DNA from: Endozoicomonas gorgoniicola
GTDB lineage: Bacteria > Pseudomonadota > Gammaproteobacteria > Pseudomonadales > Endozoicomonadaceae
Length of the DNA stretch: 64,000 nt
Assembly: GCF_025562715.2 (NCBI RefSeq)
Contig: NZ_JAPFCC010000001.1
Span: 186,001-250,000 of the forward strand
Direction of reading: 5' to 3'
Position numbers and translations under genes: made by a program. The notes below the pieces were generated by a model. That model was given only the letters and a program-made list of their open reading frames with translations, searched no databases and was not told the origin of the DNA. Numbering within the stretch: position 1 is the first letter of the stretch; every line of letters starts with the position of its first letter. Below, piece by piece: positions 34,302-44,135 of the stretch.

Positions 34302-35567
34302 TCACGGTGAGAGCAGTGCGGCAGATAGCGATTTTACCGCCTGTTCCGGTGTAACGGTCGGGTCGGACATGTAGCTACTGACAAAGTTAATGGCGGGTAT
34401 CTGCAGAGACTCCTTGGCGGCCATTCCATGAATGATGCTTGGTACCAGAGTGTTGGCTTCGATGCTGGCCTTAAGGTCTTCCAGGCTTTTCTGCTGGCAG
34501 CCCTGAAGGTTTTCTGCTGCGTCCATTCGCGCAGGAATTGAGCCTTTTTTTTCGTTGAATGCGATTTGTGTCTCCATATTCATCAACTGCTGGGTTAGCC
34601 AGTGCTGTGCCTGACGGTCGCTAGAGCTTCTGAGATTAAACAGAACAAAGCTGTCGATGTTGTAGATGAACTTTTTGTCGGTTCCGAAGGCGGGCTGGCA
34701 GTAGAAATCCTCTCCTTCAACCTGACCGTTCATTTTGAACTCCCCAAGCGCCCAGTCCCCCATTAGCATCATGGCCGCCTTGTTGTTAATAATTTCCCGG
34801 GTGGCCTGGTCCCATGACATTTTGCTTCGATTGTCCGGAGTCAGGGAGGCTATTTGTTTCAGCTTTCGAAATACCCTGATCATAGTCGGGCTGGTCAGGG
34901 CTTTCCGGTCATGATGAACCAGTGCCTGTCGGTAAAAATCCGCGCCTCCTTCCGAGAGTACAACGGATTCGAAAATAGCCGCCTGCTGCCAGGCTTCTCC
35001 GCCGTGAGTTAGTGGAATAAAGCCAGCCTGGCGCAGGCGGGGGGCAATGGCGATCAGCTCATCCCAGCTGGTGGGGATTGCCAGCCCGGTATCCTCAAAA
35101 GCACCTGGATTAACCCATAACCAGTTGCTTCGGTGAATGCCAACGGGAACACCATAGAAACGCCCCTGAAACTGAATGGCATCAGAGACAAATTCAGGCA
35201 GTACAGAGGTCCATTGATTGTGATTGACGGTGTCATCAATGTCTGCCAGCAGACCCAGGCTGGCCCAGCTCTTAATACCCTGCCCACTGATCTGGGCTGC
35301 ATGCGGGGGGTTGCCTGAAATAACTTGAGACTTCAGTACTGTCATGGCTCTGCCGCCGCCACCGCCGGCAACCGCTTGATCAGTCAAGGCAAAGCCGGAC
35401 TTTGTATAGTGATCTTTCAAAATGTCCATGGCGGCAGCTTCACTGGGGGAGGTCCACCAGTGGAGGACATTAACTGTCCCTGCGGGGCGATTTGATGGTG
35501 CATCACTGGCCGTCACAGAAGTGGCCAGACAGGTTAGTAGTGTTGTTATAAGCAGGCGCTGGATCAT
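34302..35567 (-). CDS. ABC-type sugar-binding protein, GtsA-like, without its transporter
   Basis: This 421-residue periplasmic solute-binding protein (family 1) has a signal peptide ending near TSVTA. The mature start NVLHWWTSPSEAAAMDILKD and AVAGGGGGRAMTVLKSQV resemble the glucose/mannose-binding proteins (GtsA) of pseudomonads. No permease or ATPase genes are adjacent on either side, so it either serves a transporter encoded elsewhere or has a sensing role. It is divergent from nagE with 239 bp between. Confidence 0.82.
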   Translation of the reverse strand: MIQRLLITTLLTCLATSVTASDAPSNRPAGTVNVLHWWTSPSEAAAMDILKDHYTKSGFALTDQAVAGGGGGRAMTVLKSQVISGNPPHAAQISGQGIKSWASLGLLADIDDTVNHNQWTSVLPEFVSDAIQFQGRFYGVPVGIHRSNWLWVNPGAFEDTGLAIPTSWDELIAIAPRLRQAGFIPLTHGGEAWQQAAIFESVVLSEGGADFYRQALVHHDRKALTSPTMIRVFRKLKQIASLTPDNRSKMSWDQATREIINNKAAMMLMGDWALGEFKMNGQVEGEDFYCQPAFGTDKKFIYNIDSFVLFNLRSSSDRQAQHWLTQQLMNMETQIAFNEKKGSIPARMDAAENLQGCQQKSLEDLKASIEANTLVPSIIHGMAAKESLQIPAINFVSSYMSDPTVTPEQAVKSLSAALLSP

Positions 35568-35806
35568 AGATGAAGGCTTAACCGTTAATTAGTTAAAAAA
35601 TGTGCAGTATTAAATGTGAATTGTTAATTCATAACTGAAAGGACTATTTTTCTATAGATCAACTTACTGGTTAATGATTCGACTTAAATACGTAAAATTA
35701 CTTGAGATGAAATGGTGTAACCCGTTACATTTCTGAGTTAAAACTGAGCCGGTCATTTTTTGTACGAGTTTGAGCAATAGAAATAACGAAGTGCAGAGGT
35801 GAAGTC

Positions 35807-37187
35807 GTGGATGTGCTAGGGTATTTGCAGCGTTTAGGAAAGGCACTGATGTTGCCAATTGCAACCTTGCCTGTTGCTGCTATATTGCTGCGTGTCGGAC
35901 AGCCGGATTTGTTGGATATCGCGTTTATGGCCGAAGCGGGGAATGCCGTTTTCAGCCACCTGCCTCTGTTGTTTGCCATGGGTATTGCAGCGGGTCTTTC
36001 GGAAGATGATGCCGGGGCGGCTGTTATGGCGGGGGCAATCGGTTACTTTGTTCTTACTGCTGCTGCAAAAACGATTAATGCCGATATCGATATGTCGTTT
36101 TTCGGGGGCATTATTGCCGGCATCATTGCTGGTCACAGTTATAATAAATTCCATCGTGTCCAGTTACCTCAGTATCTTGCCTTTTTTGGTGGCAAACGAC
36201 TGGTTCCGATTATGACCGGGCTGATCGCCCTGGCTGCCTCTGTTATTGCTGGGTTTGTCTGGCCTGCTATCCAGTCGGGAATCAATGCGTTTGCAAGCAG
36301 TGTTGCTGATTCCGGTTACATTGGACTGTTCGTTTATGGAGTACTGAACAGGGGCTTGATCCCTGTTGGCCTGCATCATGTGGTTAACTCTATTTTCTGG
36401 TTTGGTCTTGGCGAATATACCAATGCTGCAGGTGAAATCGTTAATGGTGACCTGCCACGGTTCTTTGCTGGCGACCCTACCGCCGGTGCCTTCATGGCTG
36501 GTTTTTATCCAGTAATGATGTTTGGCTTGCCAGCGGCTGCCCTGGCGATGTATCTTGCTGCCCCCCGGGAAGAGTCGCGCAAAAGTGGGTGGATTGTTGT
36601 TTTCGGTTGGACTGACAGCTTTCCTTACCGGCGTCACTGAACCACTGGAATTCCTGTTTGTCTTTCAGGCACCAGCGCTGTATGCCGTTCATGCATTGCT
36701 GACCGGGTTGTCTCTGGTCGTGACCAATCTGTTTGGAGTGTTGGATGGCTTTGGTTTTTCAGCGGGTGCCTTTGATATGGTGCTTAACTGGGGACTGGCC
36801 ACCCACCCCGTGACCCTGGTCATTATTGGTCTGGCCTTTGCTGTGGTTTACTTCTGCACCTTCTATTTTGCGATCAGGGTGTTCAATCTGAAAACCCCGG
36901 GTCGTGAGGACGATGAGGTTGAGCAGAGGCCGGTCAGTGTGGTTTCGGACTCGGAACGTGCGAAGCACTATATTGCATTGCTGGGTGGTAAAGATAACCT
37001 TGTGTCTGTTTCTGCCTGTATTACCCGCTTGCGACTGACTCTGGCAGATCGTGACAGGGTTGATGAGTCAGGCCTTAAAGCCATGGGGGCGAAGGGAGTC
37101 GTAAAGCTGGGTTCCAACAATCTTCAGGTAATCCTTGGTCCACAGGCTGAAATTATTGCCGGTGAAATCAAGCTGGAGATGGTTTAG
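35807..37187 (+). pseudogene. nagE: PTS N-acetylglucosamine EIICB with a frameshift in a C6 tract
   Basis: Frame 1 (35807-36640, GTG start after AGAGGTG) gives EIIC up to MYLAAPRE; the second frame (to 37187) continues from PGKSRAKVGGLLFSVG through EPLEF and the EIIB site VSACITRLRL. One fewer C in CCCCCC at 36561-36566 joins them perfectly as LAAPGKSRAKVGG. The intact product would be about 460 residues, lacking the EIIA domain of E. coli NagE. It may be phase-variable, recently inactivated or a read error. It would import GlcNAc as GlcNAc-6-phosphate. Confidence 0.85.
36561..36566 (+). repeat. C6 homopolymer at the nagE frameshift
   Basis: Six C residues lie exactly where the reading frame changes. 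Loss of one C (or gain of two) restores the EIICB protein. Confidence 0.85.
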
Positions 37188-37954
37188 CGATTGTTGCGGA
37201 AAATGGTGATAGCGATAAACTGCTATATCAATTCGTTTCGCTTTTTATTTCAATAGAATTGTAAGGGGTTGCCGTTGTGCAGCCCCGTTGGTTTCAATCT
37301 GAGCCTCCGAAGAGGTTGGCTTATCCTTCTGGAATTCAGCTTCTTCACTGCTCGCAAGATCTCCACGTTATTGAGAGAAATGCAATGTTTAAAAAAGACG
37401 TAGTTATTACTGCTGAAAATGGTCTGCACACTCGTCCAGCTGCTCAGTTCGTAAAAGAAGCAAAAGGCTTCGAATGCGACATCAAACTGGAAGCGGGTGG
37501 TAAGCAGGCCAGCGGCAAGAGCCTGTTCAAGCTGCAGACTCTGGGCCTGACTCAGGGTTCTACTGTGACCATTATCGCTGAAGGTGAAGGCGCTGAAGGT
37601 GCTGTATCTCACCTGGCTGAATTCATCACTACTCTGAAGTAATGATTTCTGCGATCCGGGATTCTTCGGATCAGGCAGCAGACGCTTGATGATCTTTTCA
37701 AAGACTGATTTGTCGTCGAAATTCATCGAAAGTTAGGTATAGCTGCTATTGGTGGCTATATTTTAGTCTGCTGGCGAAGCAATAAGAAATGATCAGGAGC
37801 TTGTTGAGGCGCTGTTAGCCCGACAGACTTCTGGAAATAAGCTGAGCAAACTGGGAAGTATCAGGTAACGACATGATGTTGTCTTATTGCTGATGCTTTG
37901 CAGGGAAGCTCGGCTTTTGTCGTTTGGGAGCACTGCTCTTTCGGCGACAGCTGT
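36990..37954 (+). repeat. duplicated segment nagE-3'/ptsH, copy 1
   Basis: About 965 bp, from inside the EIIB coding region through ptsH and roughly 310 bp beyond, recur at 41187-42473. Identity is near complete over ptsH and the downstream part, and lower in the nagE portion. The copies are direct repeats around the F-box/WD40 gene. Confidence 0.9.
37385..37642 (+). CDS. ptsH: PTS phosphocarrier HPr, copy 1
   Basis: This 85-residue protein carries phosphate from enzyme I to EIIA. The active His15 lies in GLHTRPAA and Ser46 in GKSLFKLQT. I use the ATG at 37385, which gives the standard HPr length; the longer upstream frame is not conserved. It differs from the second copy (41903) by one residue, IIAEGEG here against IIGEGEG there. 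It follows nagE. Confidence 0.95.
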   Translation: MFKKDVVITAENGLHTRPAAQFVKEAKGFECDIKLEAGGKQASGKSLFKLQTLGLTQGSTVTIIAEGEGAEGAVSHLAEFITTLK

Positions 37955-38158
37955 AGATTAATTTACTGGTTAATAGTGTTTTTTAGATGTGTGTACGGGG
38001 AGCTAATGCTTAGAATATGACGCTCTTCACTGGTGGTTGTGTGAGCAGCTAATAGCCAGAAGCTAAAAGCCCGGTGTATTTCTTATGTGAACACTGAAAA
38101 GACGCCTACCCTGTTATGACAGTTTTTCAGACTCGTTGAGTCAGGGGGAAATTAAGGT
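37643..38158. other. region between ptsH copy 1 and the F-box/WD40 gene
   Basis: The first 310 bp belong to the duplicated segment and contain a hairpin GATCCG...CGGATC after ptsH. The rest (37955-38158) is unique and holds the promoter of the large gene. I see no coding region. Confidence 0.6.
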
Positions 38159-41149
38159 ATGAAGGGTGGCGGCTTCTTTCCTGGATCGGTTTGGCTTCAG
38201 ATAATCATTTTTTTGTATTGTCTGTTTACACAGGGCAGCGCTTACGCACAAGTCGACTGCCGTCTAATAATGTCTGAGTATTCTGGTTTTAAATCACCCT
38301 GGCTTCTTTCTGATGATGGAAAAGTGTGTTCTCTGGCGCAGAAAAAACCAGTAAAACCCTTGACTGAAAGGGTTGCTGAACCTGTCAGACTGCTACTGTT
38401 TGGGATGCTTGCATCACTTTCCACTTTCCTTACAAAAAGTTCTGAAAGCGCAGTTACCCCTTTTCTTCGTTCCCCGGTATGGGAGCCTGAAAAGATTCAG
38501 CCAGATTTCCTGCATCGTGAAGAAGGCATTCTACAACCGGAGACTGATGTTGACAGATGGTTTCCTGTTGATCAGATCATTTCTCAGAGCTCTCAAAAGC
38601 TATTACAGAAGTGGAACCAGTTAATGGACCACTATAAAAATCTTACGACCGCCGGAGATCCCGGCAGAGTTGACCAAAATACAAAAACTGAAACAACCCG
38701 TATTTTTTTATTCCTGGACCAGCAGAAATTTAAGGTAGTTATTGTACCCTCACAACCCTTGTCCCGTGACGCCAGAGACCGGTTAAATCATCAGATATTA
38801 AATACATTAATCCATACTTACCGTGTTGCGCTGGACAAGAGCGAAGCGCTGACTCCAGTGTCCGGAGCGACAACTGTGGCAGCGGGTGGCAGTGACAGGG
38901 GAGGTGATGATGACCGGGAACCCTATGACAGAAATCCGGTGACTTTTTATCAGAAAGATATCGGTTTTCAGAACGATGCCAGTGAGTTCAATACCTTTGC
39001 TTCCCTGTTTGCCAGGGAGAGGGGGCGTTTATTGAACATACTTTATCGGCGCATTCAGAACGCTATTTATTCCGGTGATGACACGCTTGCCAGCATATTG
39101 CGCGATCGAATTACAGTTTTTGAAGTAGATACGGTTGAGCTGCTTCAGCAACTGTCTGGCACCCAGAGACAAAGAAGTACCTTCGAGCCTTTTCTGGAAA
39201 CGCTGCTTACAAACTCCCGGGAAACACAGTGGTACGAAGCATATTCTGAAGAGGGGGGGAGACAGCAACGTTTACCCGTATGGCCCGGATCAAAATCGGG
39301 AGAATACTCTGGCAGGCAGTGTCCGAATTCAGAATGCGGTAGTCGTGGATCTGGCTCAGGTTCGGATTCAGATTCCGGTGGGGCTTCTGGCTCCAATGGG
39401 AATATCAAAAAAACAGGAAAAGATGGAAAACGTTATGCAGGCAAGAGCGGTGAAGGCGGAGATGAAGGCGGAGATGAAGGCGGAGATGGAAATAAAAAAC
39501 AAAAGATACTTGATGTGGTAAGTTGGGTTCAATCGCAATGCCCAATATGTAAAGCGAAGTTGCCTGGTGGAACTTTCTTGCGAGAAAACGAGGCATTCAC
39601 TGAGTTCACAAATCTTTGTCCAGACTGTCAGGAGTCCAGAAGAGAGGCTCCAGCATTTCCATTTGAAAAAGTACCTGAATTACCCAGAGAGCTGATCATG
39701 AAATGTCTTCCTCTGAAAGATAAAATAGCTCTGGCTTCAACAAACAAAAACAATCATGAATTTAATAACCAATATTGGTTAAAGCGGCTTTCAGTTATGA
39801 AGGAATTTCATTTTGGAGGCAAGGATGACAGCCTGCGGCAGGAGACGGAATATTATTTTAGCGATCCTGAAGTGATAGACAAAATACGCAAAGGCATTGA
39901 AATCTCAAGAGAGTTTGTTGATTCGATTTGTAAAACCCCACTCGACTATGCTGCATTTGTTCTGTTTTTAGCCAGCAACAATAAACTACATCCCCGGTAT
40001 TTAAAGGACTTGAAAGATTCTGGCCGCTATGCAGGCAGCATAAATGCCATGGAAGTATTATCCGATGGCTCGATAGCATCCGTTGAAAGAGGTGTTAAGC
40101 TGTTTATCCGAAACCCTGACGGTAAAATAATTGAGCCGACTGAACAGCTTTATGAAGTCGAAAACGCAGACGAAGACGACGAAGACTACGACGAAGACGA
40201 GTCTGATGAACGCATCACAAAAATAATAAAGTTCCCCCCGGGTTTCTTACTGGTTGGTAACAATGGGCTTTCAATAGGTCCGAATATCAACGAACTGCAT
40301 GTTTCCGAAGAAGGTGTGCCTGACAAACCGAGACATGCCAGTGAACATGTGTGTGCAATAGATGACAGCCGCTTTGCGATGGCTTCCGGGAATGACATTT
40401 TTATATGGAAGGTTGATAGTTGCAGGAAAAACAGATCCTGCCAAAGCAGCCTTAAAGGTCACGAGAATTCAGTGAGTGCTTTGATAAAACTGCCCCGTGG
40501 CCAACTGGCTTCGGGAGGAAGTGACGGCCAAATCATGATTTGGGATGTGAGTCAGACACGTCCTGTACATACGTTGACCGGGCATGGTTGTCGGGTGACA
40601 TGTTTAGCCGCTGTGTCTGACAGGCTGCTTGCATCCGGAGACTCTGAGGGTAACTTAATATTATGGGATGTTGACCAGGGGAGGTCACACCACATCCTTA
40701 GGGCCCATGAACATGGAATTAATCTCTTGTTCAGATTGCCTGATGGACGACTTATGTCTTGTACCTATCATCGTGACTTTTATTATTCGGACAGTGAAGT
40801 AACGATCTGGACTATTAATCACGTCGGTAAAGAGCTCTCCCAGGCAGCCGTTTTATCTCTAAGTAGTATTCGCTATATGGCTGTTCTTGCGCCAGACAAG
40901 CTGGTTGTAAAAATGGATAACGGTGATTCAGCTATAGAACTTTGGGGGTTATACCAGCCAGAACGAGAGGCTTCTGATGGAGCCAATATGAGGAAAAAAG
41001 AGCGTGAGAAGAAAGCTACTAAAGAACAGCACGACGAGATTTATGAAATGATGAACAGTCCGTGTTACTCGGAAGCGGTGAGCCGCATGGCGGCACAAAA
41101 AAGAGAGGAACATCCAGAAAAGTTCAGCGATTATAAGCCGGAAAATTAA
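38159..41149 (+). CDS. secreted F-box-like / WD40-repeat protein, candidate host-directed effector
   Basis: This 996-residue protein begins with a signal-peptide-like segment (IIIFLYCLFTQGSAYAQ). A Ser/Gly-rich low-complexity linker lies at about 390-450. A Cys4 motif CPIC...CPDC (461, 464, 487, 490) follows and probably binds zinc. Next is an F-box-like stretch, VPELPRELIMKCLPLKDKIA (about 505-550). After an acidic run (about 665-680) come at least four WD40-type repeats (about 720-940), including LKGHENSV...IMIWDV and LTGHGCRV...LILWDV. F-box plus WD40 is the layout of SCF ubiquitin-ligase substrate receptors in eukaryotes. Export into host cells is inferred. Confidence 0.8.
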   Translation: MKGGGFFPGSVWLQIIIFLYCLFTQGSAYAQVDCRLIMSEYSGFKSPWLLSDDGKVCSLAQKKPVKPLTERVAEPVRLLLFGMLASLSTFLTKSSESAVTPFLRSPVWEPEKIQPDFLHREEGILQPETDVDRWFPVDQIISQSSQKLLQKWNQLMDHYKNLTTAGDPGRVDQNTKTETTRIFLFLDQQKFKVVIVPSQPLSRDARDRLNHQILNTLIHTYRVALDKSEALTPVSGATTVAAGGSDRGGDDDREPYDRNPVTFYQKDIGFQNDASEFNTFASLFARERGRLLNILYRRIQNAIYSGDDTLASILRDRITVFEVDTVELLQQLSGTQRQRSTFEPFLETLLTNSRETQWYEAYSEEGGRQQRLPVWPGSKSGEYSGRQCPNSECGSRGSGSGSDSDSGGASGSNGNIKKTGKDGKRYAGKSGEGGDEGGDEGGDGNKKQKILDVVSWVQSQCPICKAKLPGGTFLRENEAFTEFTNLCPDCQESRREAPAFPFEKVPELPRELIMKCLPLKDKIALASTNKNNHEFNNQYWLKRLSVMKEFHFGGKDDSLRQETEYYFSDPEVIDKIRKGIEISREFVDSICKTPLDYAAFVLFLASNNKLHPRYLKDLKDSGRYAGSINAMEVLSDGSIASVERGVKLFIRNPDGKIIEPTEQLYEVENADEDDEDYDEDESDERITKIIKFPPGFLLVGNNGLSIGPNINELHVSEEGVPDKPRHASEHVCAIDDSRFAMASGNDIFIWKVDSCRKNRSCQSSLKGHENSVSALIKLPRGQLASGGSDGQIMIWDVSQTRPVHTLTGHGCRVTCLAAVSDRLLASGDSEGNLILWDVDQGRSHHILRAHEHGINLLFRLPDGRLMSCTYHRDFYYSDSEVTIWTINHVGKELSQAAVLSLSSIRYMAVLAPDKLVVKMDNGDSAIELWGLYQPEREASDGANMRKKEREKKATKEQHDEIYEMMNSPCYSEAVSRMAAQKREEHPEKFSDYKPEN

Positions 41150-41187
41150 TGCTTTTAAAACAAACCCCAATTGAAACCAGTGGTTTT

Positions 41188-41679
41188 ATAACCTTAAGTC
41201 TGTTTCAGCCTGCATTACCCGCTTGCGACTGACTCTGGCAGATCGTGATAAAATTGATGAGCCGGGTCTTAAAGCCATAGGCGCAAAAGGTGTGGTTAAG
41301 CTCGGAACCATTGACATCCTCCCCGCCCTGAAGGACGGGGATTCCTGTTAGTCACCTAACAGGTTCCTGTTTCACAGTTCGTTGCTCAGGGAACAGCTTG
41401 GTTATCGCATAAAAGTTCCACAGTGGGAACTTTTACGGTGACGAGCCAACCCATGTTCCCCAAGTCTCACACGAACTCCGCAGGCTTAACATTCCTCTAG
41501 CCCAGAGGTAGGTCTGCAAGAGACAAGAAGAAAATAGTGCATAGGCTTGCTCTACGCAAGCCCCACTTACATCCCCGCACTAAAAGTACGGGGTTTTACG
41601 TGGATTCGATAACCTTCAGGTAATCCTCGGTCCACAGGCTGAAATTATTGCCGGTGAAATCAGGCTGGAGATAGCTTAG
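41188..41679 (+). pseudogene. nagE: nagE 3' fragment (EIIB), interrupted by mobile element
   Basis: The frame VSACITRLRLTLADR-type sequence continues to GVVKLGT, is cut by the 298-bp element, and resumes NLQVILGPQAEIIAGEIRL before a stop. It lacks the whole EIIC domain and any start, so it is a relic of the segmental duplication. Confidence 0.85.
41311..41608 (-). mobile_element. non-autonomous IS200/IS605-like element, copy 2
   Basis: This 298-bp element is the reverse complement of copy 1 (29034-29331) and looks identical over its length. It sits next to the target TTAT (ATAA on this strand, 41609-41612) and its other end is TCAA. The uninterrupted nagE copy confirms the insertion point exactly and shows that no target duplication was made. 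Confidence 0.88.
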
Positions 41680-41902
41680 CGACTTTTTGCTAGAAGTTGT
41701 CCCGGGAAATTGTGCGGACTGGAGCGATAGCGATAAACCGCTATATCAATCCCTTTCGCTTTCTATTCCAATAGAATTGTAAGGGGTTGCCGTTGTGCAG
41801 CTCCGCAGGTTTTAATTTGAGCATCCGGAGAGACTGACTTATTCTTTTGCAATTCAGCCTCTTTATTGCTCGCCAAATCTCCACGCTATTGAGAGAAAGG
41901 CA

Positions 41903-42160
41903 ATGTTTAAAAAAGACGTAGTTATTACTGCTGAAAATGGTCTGCACACTCGTCCAGCTGCTCAGTTCGTAAAAGAAGCAAAAGGCTTCGAATGCGACAT
42001 CAAACTGGAAGCGGGCGGTAAGCAGGCCAGCGGCAAGAGCCTGTTCAAGCTGCAGACTCTGGGCCTGACTCAGGGTTCTACTGTGACCATTATCGGTGAA
42101 GGTGAAGGCGCTGAAGGTGCTGTATCTCACCTGGCTGAATTCATCACTACTCTGAAGTAA
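41903..42160 (+). CDS. ptsH: PTS phosphocarrier HPr, copy 2
   Basis: This 85-residue HPr has His15 and Ser46 and differs from copy 1 by one residue (Gly for Ala in TIIGEGEG). The upstream 100 bp differ more than the coding part, so the two may be expressed differently. It is complete and preceded by GAGAGAAAGGCA. Confidence 0.95.
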   Translation: MFKKDVVITAENGLHTRPAAQFVKEAKGFECDIKLEAGGKQASGKSLFKLQTLGLTQGSTVTIIGEGEGAEGAVSHLAEFITTLK

Positions 42161-42874
42161 TGATTTCTGCGATCCGGGATTCTTCGGATCAGGCAGCAGA
42201 CGCTTGACGATCTTTTCAAAGACTGATTTGTCGTCGAAATTCATCGAAAGTTAGGTATAGCTGCTATTGGTGGCTATATTTTAGTCTGCTGGCGAAGCAA
42301 TAAGAAATGATCAGGAGCTTGTTGAGGCGCTGTTAGCCCGACAGACTTCTGGAAATAAGCTGAGCAAACTGGGAAGTATCAGGTAACGACATGATGTTGT
42401 CTTATTGCTGATGCTTTGCAGGGAAGCTCGGCTTTTGTCGTTTGGGAGTACTGCTCTTTCGGCAGACAGCTGTTGATGACGAAATGCCTGGCAAAAGTGT
42501 ACCGGACGGTGATGTCTTTTGAGTATGTTTGCGATATAGGCCTGAGAGTTTATCAATAGTTGATTTTATTGATCAGGATCAGTTTTTTGAGCTGGGTGGT
42601 ATAGCGTGTTCACATCTGTATCTTGTAGTGCATTTCGCTGTAATGATCGGAGTGGGTTTGGGTGTTTATTGTCTATCCTGTAAGCAATCTGCCGGGCGCT
42701 GTCCTGATGTGTGAATGTTTGTTTTATGTGGCTGACAATATCTGTAAACCCTTGTGTTTTAAGGTGTTTGTAGAGTTTTGTAGGTATTTTCACTAGGCTG
42801 TATTCGCACGGAAAATCCTATTTACTAACGACCATAGCGGCTTATCCGCTGTGACTAAGGGTATTGGAGACATC
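42161..42874. other. region between ptsH copy 2 and gap
   Basis: The first 310 bp are the duplicated segment. From 42474 the sequence is unique, and short frames in both directions look non-coding. The gap promoter must lie near 42780-42850. Confidence 0.55.
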
Positions 42875-43882
42875 ATGATCAAAATCGCTATCAACGGCTA
42901 CGGCCGTATCGGCCGTAATGTTCTGCGCGCACTGTATGAAGCAGGTCGCCGTGATGAATACCAGATCGTTGCTATCAACGACCTGGGCGATGCTAAAATT
43001 AACACGCACCTGACCAAGTACGACACTGTACACGGTCGTTTCAATGCTCAGGTTGAAGAAGGTGAAAACGCGCTGTTCGTAAACGGCGACGAAATCAAAA
43101 CTTTCTCTGAGCGTGATCCTTCGAACCTGCCCTGGGCTGACCTGGGTGTGGACGTAGTATTCGAATGTACTGGTGTATTCCGCTCCAAGGACGCTTGCCA
43201 GCCTCACCTGGACGCCGGTGCTAAAAAAGTCATCATCTCTGCTCCTGGTTCTAACGTAGACGCAACTATCGTTTACGGTGTTAACCACGAGACTCTGACT
43301 TCCGACATGACCGTTATCTCTAACGCGTCTTGCACCACCAACTGCCTGGCTCCAATCGCCAAGCCTCTGAACGACGCCCTGGGTATTGAAAAAGGTCTGA
43401 TGACCACTATCCACGCGTACACCAATGACCAGCGTCTGAGCGACGTATACCACAGCGACCTGTATCGTGCCCGTGCTGCTGCACAGAACATGATCCCAAC
43501 CGCTACCGGTGCTGCTGCTGCTGTAGGTCTGGTGGTTCCGGAACTGAAAGGCAAGTTCGACGGCATGGCGGTTCGCGTTCCTACTGTTAACGTATCTCTG
43601 GTTGACCTGAACTTCGTTGCTGGTCGTGAAACCACTGTTGAAGAAGTTAACGAAATCATTGCTACTGCTGCCAAGTCTTCCGAAGCTATGAGCAAGGTTC
43701 TGCACGTGAACTATGAGCCTCTGGTTTCCATGGACTTCAACCACAGCCCGTTCTCTTCCAGCTTCGATGCGACCCAGACTCGCGTACAAGGCAACCTGGT
43801 TAAGGTAATGTCCTGGTACGACAACGAGTGGGGCTTCTCCAACCGTATGCTGGACACCGCTAAGGCTTTCATGAACGCCTGA
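42875..43882 (+). CDS. gap: glyceraldehyde-3-phosphate dehydrogenase
   Basis: This 335-residue type I enzyme oxidises glyceraldehyde 3-phosphate with NAD and phosphate. NAD motif INGYGRIGRN is at the start, catalytic Cys153 lies in SNASCTTNCLAP, and the C-terminal SWYDNEWGFSNR is typical. I chose ATG 42875, with GGAGA just upstream and the family start MIKIAINGYG, over the longer frame at 42851. It is followed by a strong terminator and the other lower-glycolysis genes. Confidence 0.95.
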   Translation: MIKIAINGYGRIGRNVLRALYEAGRRDEYQIVAINDLGDAKINTHLTKYDTVHGRFNAQVEEGENALFVNGDEIKTFSERDPSNLPWADLGVDVVFECTGVFRSKDACQPHLDAGAKKVIISAPGSNVDATIVYGVNHETLTSDMTVISNASCTTNCLAPIAKPLNDALGIEKGLMTTIHAYTNDQRLSDVYHSDLYRARAAAQNMIPTATGAAAAVGLVVPELKGKFDGMAVRVPTVNVSLVDLNFVAGRETTVEEVNEIIATAAKSSEAMSKVLHVNYEPLVSMDFNHSPFSSSFDATQTRVQGNLVKVMSWYDNEWGFSNRMLDTAKAFMNA

Positions 43883-43894
43883 GTGATGTTTGAT

Positions 43895-43928
43895 TAAAAA
43901 CACAGGCTCTTCGTGGGCCTGTGTTTTT
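43895..43928 (+). terminator. terminator of gap
   Basis: AAAAACACAGGC and GCCTGTGTTTTT form a 12-bp stem around TCTTCGTGG, with the T tract in the right arm. Confidence 0.92.
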
Positions 43929-44135
43929 GTCGTAAAAGCAGTAGTAAAAAGAAGACGGTACTCGTTAGGTCAATGACTATACTGTCCAGGGTGACTGCCT
44001 TCTTTTTTCTGTTGTTTGACATATCGTGTATACATCATGTACTGATCATGAATTAATCATGAACCAGAAGTGAGTTGTCCCAGTATAAGCTGCCACACAG
44101 GTGACCCACACACAGGTCAAACTTGAGAGGATAAC

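Larger units (their letters stand above)
41187..42473 (+). repeat. duplicated segment nagE-3'/ptsH, copy 2
   Basis: This direct repeat of 36990-37954 is enlarged by a 298-bp mobile element inserted in the nagE portion. Both copies lie in the same orientation and bracket the large effector-like gene. Confidence 0.9.

Noticed and set aside
41741..42244. Minus-strand frame opposite ptsH copy 2, also seen opposite copy 1 (37250-37726)
   Set aside because: Its recurrence results from the segmental duplication; HPr on the plus strand explains the conservation.
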